Source: Branchiostoma floridae (taxonomy: Eukaryota > Chordata > Leptocardii > Amphioxiformes > Branchiostomatidae). Taken from it: DNA of 34,436 nt. The position numbers were made by a program, and so were the translations under genes. Location: contig NC_049990.1 of the NCBI RefSeq assembly GCF_000003815.2, positions 1,043,472 to 1,077,907 on the forward strand, read 5' to 3'. Shown here one piece after another: positions 21,601 through 27,334 of this stretch (its first letter is position 1; every line of letters begins with the position of its first letter). The notes under the pieces were generated by a model. That model had not been told where the DNA came from and did no database searches. It worked only from the letters and a program-made list of their open reading frames with translations.

Positions 21601-24600
21601 AAATTGTCAGAGGCACAAAGAAGGACCATGTCTTGTTATAATAAGCCATGTTATTCACCTTCAACAATATCAAGCACTGATACACATTTGGAGAGTGGTT
21701 TAGGTCACAAGAAAATCATTTCAGGTTAAACTTCTTCCCATGCATGGATTAAAGCACACACGTTTGAAACTGCAACATCTTTAATTTTTAGATCTTAACG
21801 TTAACAACAAGACAACACAAAATTTGTGAAAGAAATCTTGAGTGTGAAGTAGAAACAGAACATAGAATTGTTTCTTTTAGTTTTACGGCAGATTGTTCTC
21901 ATAGTCTTGACAGTAATTCCTCCATCTTGAAGACTCATTCCAAACTCTCCGTAACCCCCAGGAGACCCTCCGCTGCTGAAACGGTTCCTTACAGACAGAC
22001 TCGGCATCAACATGGTCAGGTGAGGTCTTGTTTGTTTGTTTGTTTGTTTCAACCTTTGTATATTCAAGAGAAGCTCAAATAGTGAAAGATAATATTTGGA
22101 CGATAATCTTAAACCTATGGCTCTTTGGAGAATATATCTCCGTGCTTGCCTGGATGTCTTTTAATTGTCAATGCTCAAGCAACCTGATATGATTTTAGAA
22201 ATGGTCAGACATTCTGGCATATCTTATCACTAGAATGTCTAACCTTCATTGACATTTGTCAATGTAGCCTTTAGTGGGTTTAGTGGGTTTAGTATGTGGG
22301 TAAGGACAACCTCAAGCCAACCGTTCACACTTACGCCACATCTTCAGAAAAGACGCTGGAGCCGCATGTTCCCTGTTTAGGAACTTTATTGAAACCAACA
22401 CACAACAAACATGTTTCACCGTGTGGCTTCCTCAGTGTTATGGGCTCGAATGAGCATAGTACAGCATGTCCTTGCTTTTATAGGCCGGGTGCATAGTGCA
22501 CTGGCCAGATGCGGCTCCAGCGTCTTTTCTAAAGATGTGGCATAAGTGCGAACGGTTGGCTTGAGGTAAGTCCTTCCCCACATACTATACCCTTTATTTA
22601 GTGAGTTTGTTATAAAAAATATCTACTTTCTATTTTCCAGATTGAAGCCTGGTGAGCTACAGAAGCCGCCGGTTGTTGTCGAACAGAAGCCAAAGCGAAC
22701 AGTGAGGGAGCACGTACGCAAAGTTCCCAAGCTGCCCTTGTACCCCATGTTAGGTAAATACATAAAAGATTGCTTTGTGATTAGAAAAGATAGTGACACT
22801 CACGTTTAGCCCTACCTGAATGTATGGAGGTTTTCTTATTATCCTAATATATCATTATAAATTAGTAAAATTTTCTTATCGTATATCATTAAATTGGTAG
22901 AATTTAAAGATCTATTCTGTATTCTTTTTTTTGTTTATAGCTGGCCAAACAAAAGTTATTGTACTTTTTTGTCGTGTCAATAAAGCTTGTTTTGTATCTT
23001 TTTTTTTTTTTTTTAAGATAATTTTTATTGATTTTCAAAGAGCATAAAACACATACAAACACATGTATGGCACGTAAATCATTAACAGAGTGACACGTGA
23101 AAAACTATAGAACTGATGATTAAAACAAAGTGATGGTAGTTACAAAATAACGTTCTAGAAGTTGTACCCCAATTACCATTGCAGCAATACATAATGTATA
23201 AGACATATTAAATTAAATATAACCAATTAATTTTCCCCATTTACCGATATGTTTTTTAGTTTTGTCAAGTCTTCTCGCTATAATACTTTCTAATTTAAAA
23301 TAAGATGAAATATACGACATAAATGAATTTAAACTAATATGTCTGTTACGGTGTCTTTTGTTAGAGGGACCGCCAGCCTCTGCCTACACCCTGTCCCTCC
23401 CCACCGCCACCGACATGGGCTCTTCCACCCCACCCTCCAGCCACATGACGTCCACGGGCGGGACCGTACCACGGCCGGATGTAGGGGGGATTGAGAGAGC
23501 GCAGACCTTCCCCTCCCGACCGTTACCCCCCATCTCATCCTCTCAGCCTGAACGGCCGCGAACAGAACCATCAGGTATGGAGTTGGTTTCTCACTTTTGT
23601 ATTCCCGAACGATTCATACAGAATCTTGTCTTGTCCTGCCAAAAGTTTGCAAAAAACTTTACATGAGTCTCAAATCAGTGTTAATAAAGATCGCAGTCTA
23701 ATCAGCAACCATAGTTACCTGATGAACCCATACTGCAGAAATAGTTACCTGATGAACCCATACTGCAGAAATAGTTACCTGATGAACCCATATTGCAGAA
23801 ATAGTTACCTGATGAACCCATACTTCAGAAATAGTTACCTGATGAACCCATACTTCAGAAATAGTTACCTGATGAACCCATACTGCAGAAATAGTTACCT
23901 GATGAACCCATACTGCAGAAATAGTTACCTGATGAACCCATACTGCTGATTCCCATTGCTCTGAGAAGAGATCCTGATCAGACAGTGACTTTAATTGCTG
24001 GTTCTGCCATTCTTTACCCTAACCTGTCTATTTCTCTCTCTCTCTTGATTGATTGATTATGGTAAATCCATTTAGTATTGTGTTTGGTAACTTCAGCGTT
24101 CAAATGGGGTAGAAAAAGTAGCTCATGACATTTGATTTCAGCATTGAGAACATTTTTTTCTAGCTGGCCTCAGAGTGATGAAATAATAGCGATGATGAAA
24201 TGTTAGCAGTGTATAGTGATGGCTGGAGTTGCTATAGTTAAGTTACCATTAAAAAAAGTCAACATTTAACAGTAGTTCATTGATAGATTGAGCTAATATT
24301 AACAGCAGAGTAATTCCTGCCCCCCAGGGTTTCCAGAGCCCGACTCAGACGACTCGATGCCGGGCTTGAGGAGAGCGGACGCATGGGAACATCTGGAACC
24401 GCAGGACTCAGGAACGAGGGAAGGGAAGAGACAGCCTACAGACGACAGCGAACCCATCTTCCTCACACAGGTTGAAACAGTATTACAGGCTATTATTGAT
24501 GTCCTGTAGCTCAACCTCACAATTCAGCCACTGGTTTCAATTAGCTGGTAACTTGGAGACCCCACCCTAGTCAGAAAAGGAGAGTGTTACTGGTAACTAA

Positions 24601-27334
24601 GTACCAGTTGGATTCCGTTAAGTCACTAACAAAAGACAGTGGATGATGTCTCAAAACATCTGACCATTTGCAAAACTTGTTCAGTTTATTGAATGTGTAT
24701 CTTATTATCTGGATGTTTAACCTTTGTCAACATATTATAGCAGTGAGTTCACAAGTGTTTGTTTGTTTTCTTGTCAACACTCAATAGCTAAAAGGTAATC
24801 CCGATATTTATGTTTCTGACTTTCAGATTGATGATCAGGGTGAGGAAGTGAAGGAAGAACAGAAAGAAACAGCTCCCGAGGAGAGGAGAAGAAGAAAACA
24901 CAAGAAGAAGAAAGAGAAAATTCCTGAGAAGTACCGAGGTTACGAGATTCTGCTGGACGCAGACGGAGACGTGGGAACAAATGTGCCGACAGGTATATAG
25001 TCAAACCAATTTTTACTTTATCCCAAGATGACATTCTTCTAACACATTTCAAAATGTAGCTGCTTCTTCTTTTTGCTTCTTACAACTTATGATAGTTCGT
25101 GGTGTTGATTGAGGTTGTCTTGTCTTGCATTCATGTGGAATTTTATAATGTTTATATTATGTAATACTTATATAGTATATATATATATATATATTACTTA
25201 ATTTGAGCATGGTTGTCAACAAAGTACGTTATCAAAGATGCAATTCGGGAGGTATTGATTCTATTCTGCTTTGTCACAGAAAAATTATCTCTACCAGTAG
25301 AATTGCAGATAGATGGTAGATTTTAATACCTTTCCTGATACTCTTGTGTCACAAACTGTAATAAATGAATATAACTGATCTGATTGTTTCTTACAGACAT
25401 CAATGGAACTGTGCGAGCGCTGGAGTATGCGCTGAAACATCCCCTGGTGTTCAGGGACACAGCTGTGGACCTCAGCACTGTACAGAAGCCATTCCAACCT
25501 GCCAAAAAGGTGCGTTCCCTGTGGTTTGATGATGGCTTGTGGTTTGCATTGATGTATTTTCCCATTGTTCCAGACGCGAGCCATGCCCCCGGCCTTCAGC
25601 ACCCACAAAAGAAAGAAGGATAGAGAAGTATCATTGATCACCCTTACTGATGTATTTTCTGTTGTTCCAGACGCGAGCCATGCCCCCAGCCCCCACCAGA
25701 GAGAGAAGGATAGAGAAGTGTCATTGATCCCCCTTACTGAGTATTTCTTTATTGCTGCAGACGCGAGCCATGCCCCCAGCCCCCACCAGAGAGAGAAGGA
25801 TAGAGAAGTGTCATTGATCCCCCTTACTGAGTATTTCTTTATTGTTCCAGACGCGAGCCATGCCCCCTGCCCCCACAAGAGAGAAAAGGATAGAGAAGTA
25901 TCATTGACCACCCTTACTGAGTATTTCTTTATTGTTCCAGACGCGAGCCATGCCCCCTGCCCCCACAAGAGAGAAAAGGATAGAGAAGTATCATTGACCA
26001 CCCTTACTGAGTATTTCTTTATTGTTCCAGACGCGAGCCATGCCCCCTGCCCCCACAAGAGAGAAAAGGATAGAGAAGTATCATTGACCACCCTTACTGA
26101 GTATTTCTTTATTGTTCCAGGCGCGAGCCATGCCCCCAGCACCCACGAGAGAAAGAAGGATAGATAAGTATCATTGATCACCCTTACTGATGTAATTTTG
26201 TTGTTCCAGACGCGAGCCATGCCCCCTGCACCTACCAGAGAGAGAAGGATTGAGAAGCTGGACAGAATGTTGGATCAGATGAAAGACGAGATCACAGTCA
26301 TCGAAACCAGCCTGGGTAAGGCTAGTTGCCAGGGCTCAAAATGCTTTTCTCTGCATACCTGTACTGGTGCAGGTAACATAGAAAATTACCTGCACCAGAC
26401 AAATTCTACCTGCGTTACTCTGAATTTAGGATGTATGGATCATACTAAAATTGTTCAGGAAACATTTATTCTTTTATATTTGGTAAAGGTGGTAACAGCC
26501 AATGAAGCTAATAACAATCCATATACATCTACATCATATGGCATTTATGTATAAAACCCAGTACATGGACCAGTGCAGGTTAGGTGCAGGTAGACACCAG
26601 AAATACCTGCACAGGTCCAACTTTTACCTGCACTAACCTGCATATGCAGGTGGTATTTCAAGCCCTGGTTACTTATAGCATGCTTTTTGCCTTGTACCAC
26701 ATTTGGTGTTATAAGGTATGGGGTAAAGTGTTTGTCTTGCACTTAAGAGGGTTGAAACTCTGAGGCTTAAAAATTGTCCATTCTGCTTAGAACTTAGCTC
26801 TTACGGAAAAAAGTATTGAACACACACCACTGCCAGTGGACTAGCCACTTTGTAGCGGTCTGTGTGGCCCAAGGCTTTAGGAAGGGAGATCACTACATAC
26901 CATTGATGGGAAACAGCACGTGTCAGTCCTTGTGCAGATGTTATCGAAAGTTCAGATTTGTTTTGTATGATAATCGTTTTTTTCTCTCTCTCTTAGCCTC
27001 AGCTCTGAAGGATAAGAGAAAGTTTAAGCGAGAGTTCCCAGCTGCTATGCAAGGTCTTGGCAAAGTACAACACGTAACAATTGATAATTAATGTGTAATA
27101 ATTGATATTTTCTCTCTCTCAGCCTCAGCACTGAAAGACAAGAAGAAGTTTAAGCGAGAGTTCCCAGAGGCAGCCCAGCTATTAGGCGAGGTGCAGGCTA
27201 AGTACAACACAGTCCGGGCCCAGTCTATGCAGGAACACAAACGGGTGCAGGAGGAGGTCAGGCAGACGGTACAGGAAATCATGGACACCAAGGAGAAAAT
27301 CAGGCAGATCACAAATGCTGCAAAGGACAGCTAA
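12566..27334 (+). CDS. XRRA1: X-ray radiation resistance-associated protein 1 (spliced gene, whole span)
   Basis: This is a leucine-rich-repeat protein gene read across 18 placed exons plus one mostly inside the gap (listed separately). Phases are consistent throughout, giving about 739 codons plus the gap exon; my recollection is that human XRRA1 is close to 790 residues. Recognition comes from the N-terminus (GVYKLDDG...CFPVR), the block FLMRVHCVDDPSDLCAIN, the LRR series (LDLSYNSIS, LHLTGNHLKSLPPEM, LFLDDNKL, LHMDHNQVYSIPHLR, VVIHSNPLT), SEPIFLTQ, a basic cluster RRRRKHKKKK, EKYRGYEILL and the ALKHPLVF / TVQKPF segment. XRRA1 was named for a link to X-ray response in human cells; its biochemical role is unclear and no enzymatic motif is seen. 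The start at 12566 is chosen because the next residues align with vertebrate XRRA1; an in-frame ATG at 12548 would add six residues. Two exons carry eight-copy arrays of their acceptor and first part. Confidence 0.93.
13185..13324 (+). mobile_element. 5'-truncated retroelement tail with 12-bp TSD
   Basis: AATCTGGAAAGG occurs at 13173-13184 and again at 13325-13336, flanking 140 bp that end in GAAATAAAGATTGAAAAAA. A 3' A-rich tail with a polyadenylation-like AATAAA, plus a 12-bp direct repeat, is the hallmark of target-primed reverse transcription. It is too short to encode protein; probably a severely truncated LINE copy. Confidence 0.75.
13590..13930. repeat. Repeat rich in ACTTGCCCGA / TCGGGCAAGT words
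   Basis: The 10-bp word ACTTGCCCGA or its reverse complement occurs about six times, including a perfect 20-bp palindrome ACTTGCCCGATCGGGCAAGT near 13832-13851. It resembles the internal structure of a small DNA transposon, but I could not fix its termini. Confidence 0.6.
14079..14278 (+). CDS. XRRA1: XRRA1 exon 2
   Basis: Encodes AGAWLLAKREEEQRRFKAVL through SQVEDRVGLLDGFFL (residues 35-101). The acceptor is CCCCAG and the donor CTG|GTGGGT. It enters in phase 1 and leaves in phase 0. Arg/Glu-rich, not yet LRR. Confidence 0.88.
14457..14555. repeat. Short imperfect repeats of GTCATTNTGTTACA
   Basis: Within intron 2 a word resembling GTCATTTTGTTACA recurs four to five times at roughly 25-bp spacing. 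A low-copy, degenerate minisatellite. Confidence 0.5.
14761..14832 (+). CDS. XRRA1: XRRA1 exon 3
   Basis: A 72-nt phase-0 exon for MRVHCVDDPSDLCAINISDK ELFR, the most XRRA1-diagnostic block. The acceptor is CTCCCCACAG and the donor CAGG|GTAAAC. Confidence 0.92.
14981..15053 (+). CDS. XRRA1: XRRA1 exon 4
   Basis: Encodes AKEVDFQLFDNVAYINAGEN TLPF, the start of the LRR region (residues 126-149). The acceptor is ATTTCACAG and the donor TTG|GTGAGT. Leaves in phase 1. Confidence 0.9.
15222..15545 (+). mobile_element. LINE 3' fragment in XRRA1 intron 4
   Basis: A plus-strand frame reads PRVHLECGRHKFSHRGVC then QWNHLPMTLKTAPNIATFK then HMMKRRADL and stop (to 15379). This is the R..R.. .FS.RGV..WN.LP....AP....FK pattern at the end of animal LINE ORF2 proteins. 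It is followed by a UTR ending in an A-rich tail (AGAATAAAAAAAATAAAAAA). It is same-sense with the gene and 5' truncated. Confidence 0.7.
15791..15888 (+). CDS. XRRA1: XRRA1 exon 5
   Basis: Encodes EIFRYFPIVRELELPVNDIT NISVNFGDFQQLE (LRRs). The acceptor is TTTCCCCCAG and the donor GAG|GTGAGG. It ends in phase 0, directly before the duplicated exon 6 cassettes, so any phase-0 cassette joined here keeps frame. Confidence 0.9.
16150..17772 (+). repeat. Tandem array of seven truncated XRRA1 exon 6 copies (LRR cassettes)
   Basis: Copies of the exon 6 start (GTACTTGACCTGTCC or GTGCTTGACCTGTCC) begin at 16150, 16289, 17087, 17227, 17367, 17500 and 17633; the full exon at 17773 is the eighth. Spacing is 133-140 bp except where a transposon splits copy 2. 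Each unit has the intron end with a pyrimidine-rich acceptor (TTTGCCCTGTG.CCCCAG), then 72 nt encoding VLDLSYNSIS + 14 residues ending LPRLK, then GTGCTGCACCTGAAC, which runs into duplicated intron with an in-frame stop (TATGACCTATAA). The junction lies where exon CACCTGA meets intron CACATGAAC, suggesting microhomology-driven duplication. All copies remain open; residue changes are few (SED/SEN/SEE, G to D, L to P). AAG|GTGCTG could serve as a weak donor. Confidence 0.9.
16361..17020. mobile_element. ~660-bp foldback transposon inserted into exon 6 copy 2
   Basis: The left end GGTGCACACCCCAGTT and right end AACTGGTGTGTGCCCC are inverted repeats matching at 14 of 16 positions. The insert splits copy 2 at its final codons (CGGCTTAA before, CTGAAGG after). 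TTAA on the left and TGAA on the right could be a decayed 4-bp target duplication. No transposase frame is recognised. Confidence 0.65.
17773..17918 (+). CDS. XRRA1: XRRA1 exon 6 (full-length copy, eighth in array)
   Basis: Encodes VLDLSYNSIS...LPRLK then VLHLTGNHLKSLPPEMARPH IEPDE. Only this copy continues past LHL into TGNHLKSLPPEM and has a good donor (GACGA|GTGAGT). It enters in phase 0 and leaves in phase 2, fitting exons 5 and 7. Its GTTCTG at the LRR boundary differs from GTGCTG in the truncated copies. Confidence 0.92.
18303..18413 (+). CDS. XRRA1: XRRA1 exon 7
   Basis: Encodes LLEENPVWRFAALEILFLDD NKLTELQTFASLAGLKK, one LRR. The acceptor is TTGTTCCCAG and the donor AAGAA|GTGAGC. Phase 2 in and out. 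Confidence 0.92.
18467..19715. mobile_element. ~1.25-kb non-autonomous DNA transposon with subterminal repeats
   Basis: The ends are AGGGCCCCAATG (18467-18478) and CATTGGGGCCCT (19704-19715). They are flanked by CCTGTGTG and CCTGTGTT, a 7-of-8 match that suggests an 8-bp target duplication (hAT-like). Near both ends a GCGTAGAGCGTAATCGG-like word recurs, about seven times on the left (18485-18670) and three on the right (19617-19690), in the manner of transposase-binding subterminal repeats. The middle has four copies of an AATGCAGGAAATNGCGTTTC + GATTTCAAAATTTT module (near 18704, 19064, 19242, 19352) and a poly-C tract near 18966-18979. No transposase is seen. Confidence 0.75.
20107..20306 (+). 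CDS. XRRA1: XRRA1 exon 8
   Basis: Encodes LKHLHMDHNQVYSIPHLRAM EGGLLESP..., the last LRR of the N-terminal set, then a Pro/Ser-rich linker ending ...DGTADVGTG. The acceptor is TGCCCCCAG and the donor GGAA|GTGAGT. Leaves in phase 1. Confidence 0.9.
20889..20988. other. Assembly gap (100 N)
   Basis: Exactly 100 N, a conventional placeholder of unknown true length. It hides most of XRRA1 exon 9. Confidence 0.99.
20889..20998 (+). CDS. XRRA1: XRRA1 exon 9 (3' end only, rest in gap)
   Basis: Only CAACAACATG (ending ..NNM) is visible after the gap, followed by the donor GTGAGT at 20999. The next exon continues ITEEEDLIAL in phase 0, and the family has an LRR (LxxLxLAYNxI) here, so this is the end of that LRR exon. 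Its start is inside the gap; the sequence just left of the gap has a stop in the required frame. Confidence 0.6.
21169..21262 (+). CDS. XRRA1: XRRA1 exon 10
   Basis: Encodes ITEEEDLIALAAWPLLSEVV IHSNPLTTRHS, the C-terminal LRR with the conserved NPL turn. The acceptor is CTGTGCAG and the donor AGTG|GTATGT. Leaves in phase 1. Confidence 0.9.
21962..22019 (+). CDS. XRRA1: XRRA1 exon 11
   Basis: A 58-nt exon for GDPPLLKRFLTDRLGINMVR, the segment that follows the last LRR in vertebrate XRRA1. The acceptor is AACCCCCAG and the donor CAG|GTGAGG. Leaves in phase 2. Confidence 0.88.
22285..22592. mobile_element. 308-bp foldback MITE with ~84-bp terminal inverted repeats
   Basis: From GGGTTTAGTATGTGGG at the left to its counterpart CCCACATACTATACCC at the right, the arms are nearly exact reverse complements. 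An inner 59-bp block (from ACCTCAAGCC to GGAGCCGCAT) matches at 56 of 59 positions. The loop carries ACTTTATTGAAACCAACAC and the hammerhead-like relic at 22411-22435. It lies in XRRA1 intron 11. The whole unit could fold into one long hairpin. Confidence 0.85.
22411..22435 (-). other. Diverged copy of the hammerhead-like motif
   Basis: On the minus strand CTGAGGA, AG, then the short complementary arms CCAC/GTG, then AAACAT. The boxes are in the same order as in the 9688-9726 motif, but the stem is short and the G of GAAA falls inside it. Recorded as a family member, not as a functional ribozyme. Confidence 0.25.
22641..22753 (+). CDS. XRRA1: XRRA1 exon 12
   Basis: Encodes LKPGELQKPPVVVEQKPKRT VREHVRKVPKLPLYPML, a basic/proline linker. 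The acceptor is TATTTTCCAG and the donor TTAG|GTAAAT. Leaves in phase 1. Confidence 0.87.
22791..22990 (+). repeat. Dispersed repeat shared with the 3' flank of the downstream gene
   Basis: The start (ACGTTTAGCCC.ACCTG at about 22802) and end (TGTCAATAAAGCTT at 22975-22988) are both found again, in the same order and orientation, at 33941-34054. The copies differ mainly in an internal TA-rich tract. Likely two copies of one interspersed element with a built-in AATAAA. Confidence 0.6.
22999..23340 (-). mobile_element. 3' end of an L1/Tx1-like LINE in reverse orientation
   Basis: A T16 run at 22999-23014 is the complement of a poly-A tail; just inside it the minus strand reads CAATAAAAATTATCTT, a polyadenylation-like signal. 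On the minus strand a frame reads SFMSYISSYFKLESIIARRL then DKTKKHIGKWGKLIGYI and stop, resembling the helical W-containing end of L1/Tx1-type ORF2. Its 5' limit is unclear; the frame stays open up to the acceptor of XRRA1 exon 13. Family assignment is tentative. Confidence 0.5.
23365..23574 (+). CDS. XRRA1: XRRA1 exon 13
   Basis: Encodes a Pro/Ser/Thr-rich, probably disordered linker: EGPPASAYTLSLPTATDMGS ... ERAQTFPSRPLPPISSS ... RTEPS. The acceptor is TCTTTTGTTAG and the donor TCAG|GTATGG. Phase 1 in and out. The acceptor lies at the edge of the reverse LINE fragment. Confidence 0.87.
23711..23945. repeat. 30-bp minisatellite, eight copies
   Basis: The unit ATAGTTACCTGATGAACCCA + TACTGCAGAA starts at 23711, 23741, 23771, 23801, 23831, 23861, 23891 and 23921 (the last partial). 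The only variation is C/T and G/T substitutions in the TACTGCAG part. It is intronic (intron 13). Because 30 is a multiple of three, a frame stays open as a 10-residue repeat, but it is not in frame with exon 13. Confidence 0.97.
24328..24470 (+). CDS. XRRA1: XRRA1 exon 14
   Basis: Encodes FPEPDSDDSMPGLRRADAWE HLEPQDSG...PTDDSEPIFLTQ, acidic and probably disordered. SEPIFLTQ is a family-conserved block. The acceptor is TGCCCCCCAG and the donor CAG|GTTGAA. Leaves in phase 0. Confidence 0.9.
24827..24992 (+). CDS. XRRA1: XRRA1 exon 15
   Basis: Encodes IDDQGEEVKEEQKETAPE then RRRRKHKKKKEK, a candidate nuclear localisation signal, then IPEKYRGYEILLDADGDVGT NVPT. The acceptor is CTGACTTTCAG and the donor ACAG|GTATAT. 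Leaves in phase 1. Confidence 0.9.
25397..25509 (+). CDS. XRRA1: XRRA1 exon 16
   Basis: Encodes DINGTVRALEYALKHPLVFR DTAVDLSTVQKPFQPAKK, matching the family ALQ.ML.HPL...TLQKP segment. The acceptor is TTTCTTACAG and the donor AAAAAG|GTGCGT. Leaves in phase 0. Confidence 0.9.
25574..26209 (+). repeat. Tandem array of seven truncated XRRA1 exon 17 copies
   Basis: ACGCGAGCCATGCCCC begins at 25574, 25671, 25761, 25851, 25941, 26031 and 26121 (GCGCGAGCC in the last). The full exon at 26210 is the eighth copy. Spacing is 97, then 90 bp five times, then 89. Each unit is a 3' splice site (TTTATTGTTCCAG or similar) plus the first ~48 exon nt through AGGATAGAGAAG, then intron sequence TCATTGAYC. In the gene frame copies 2-7 meet TGA shortly after. 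Joining exon 16 to copy 1 instead would read on, out of register with the later copies, as an open frame of 30-residue repeats to a stop at 26165-26167. No strong donor is visible in the truncated copies. Confidence 0.92.
26210..26315 (+). CDS. XRRA1: XRRA1 exon 17 (full-length copy, eighth in array)
   Basis: Encodes TRAMPPAPTRERRIEKLDRM then LDQMKDEITVIETSL, a basic stretch leading into a short amphipathic/coiled-coil helix. The acceptor is TTGTTCCAG and the donor CCTGG|GTAAGG, the only good donor in the array. It enters in phase 0 and leaves in phase 1. Confidence 0.92.
26330..26667. mobile_element. 338-bp MITE with CAGGGCT termini
   Basis: The left end CAGGGCTCAAAATGC and right end GTATTTCAAGCCCTG are inverted repeats with few mismatches. 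The interior has many CCTGCAC / GTGCAGGT words in both orientations. CAGGG termini suggest hAT, but the flanking 8-mers (CTAGTTGC and GTTACTTA) do not match, so the superfamily is open. It starts only 14 bp after the exon 17 donor. Confidence 0.65.
26997..27091 (+). CDS. Upstream duplicate of the XRRA1 last exon (possible alternative terminal exon)
   Basis: It begins CCTCAGCTCTGAAGGATAAG after the acceptor CTCTCTCTTAG. In phase 1 it encodes ASALKDKRKFKREFPAAMQG then LGKVQHVTIDN and stop at 27089-27091. The first ~50 nt closely match the true last exon at 27123 (ASALKDKKKFKREFPEAAQL); similarity resumes briefly at AAGTACAACAC. If used it would end XRRA1 about 40 residues early. It may be a decaying duplicate. 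Confidence 0.5.
27123..27334 (+). CDS. XRRA1: XRRA1 exon 18 (last coding exon)
   Basis: Encodes ASALKDKKKFKREFPEAAQL LGEVQAKYNTVRAQSMQEHK and a Gln/Glu-rich helical C-terminus ending TNAAKDS, then TAA at 27332-27334. The heptad-like spacing suggests a coiled coil. The acceptor is TTTTCTCTCTCTCAG. It enters in phase 1 and closes the frame exactly. Confidence 0.9.

Noticed and set aside
23491-23949. 152-codon frame ending in SYLMNPYCRN repeats
   Set aside because: It starts in a non-coding frame of XRRA1 exon 13 and continues through the intronic 30-bp minisatellite; it is not in the exon 13 frame.
25291-26220. 309-codon minus-strand frame with 30-residue repeats
   Set aside because: It is the antisense of the exon 17 decoy array; a 90-bp period keeps any stop-free frame open. 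Splice sites and protein similarity are on the plus strand.
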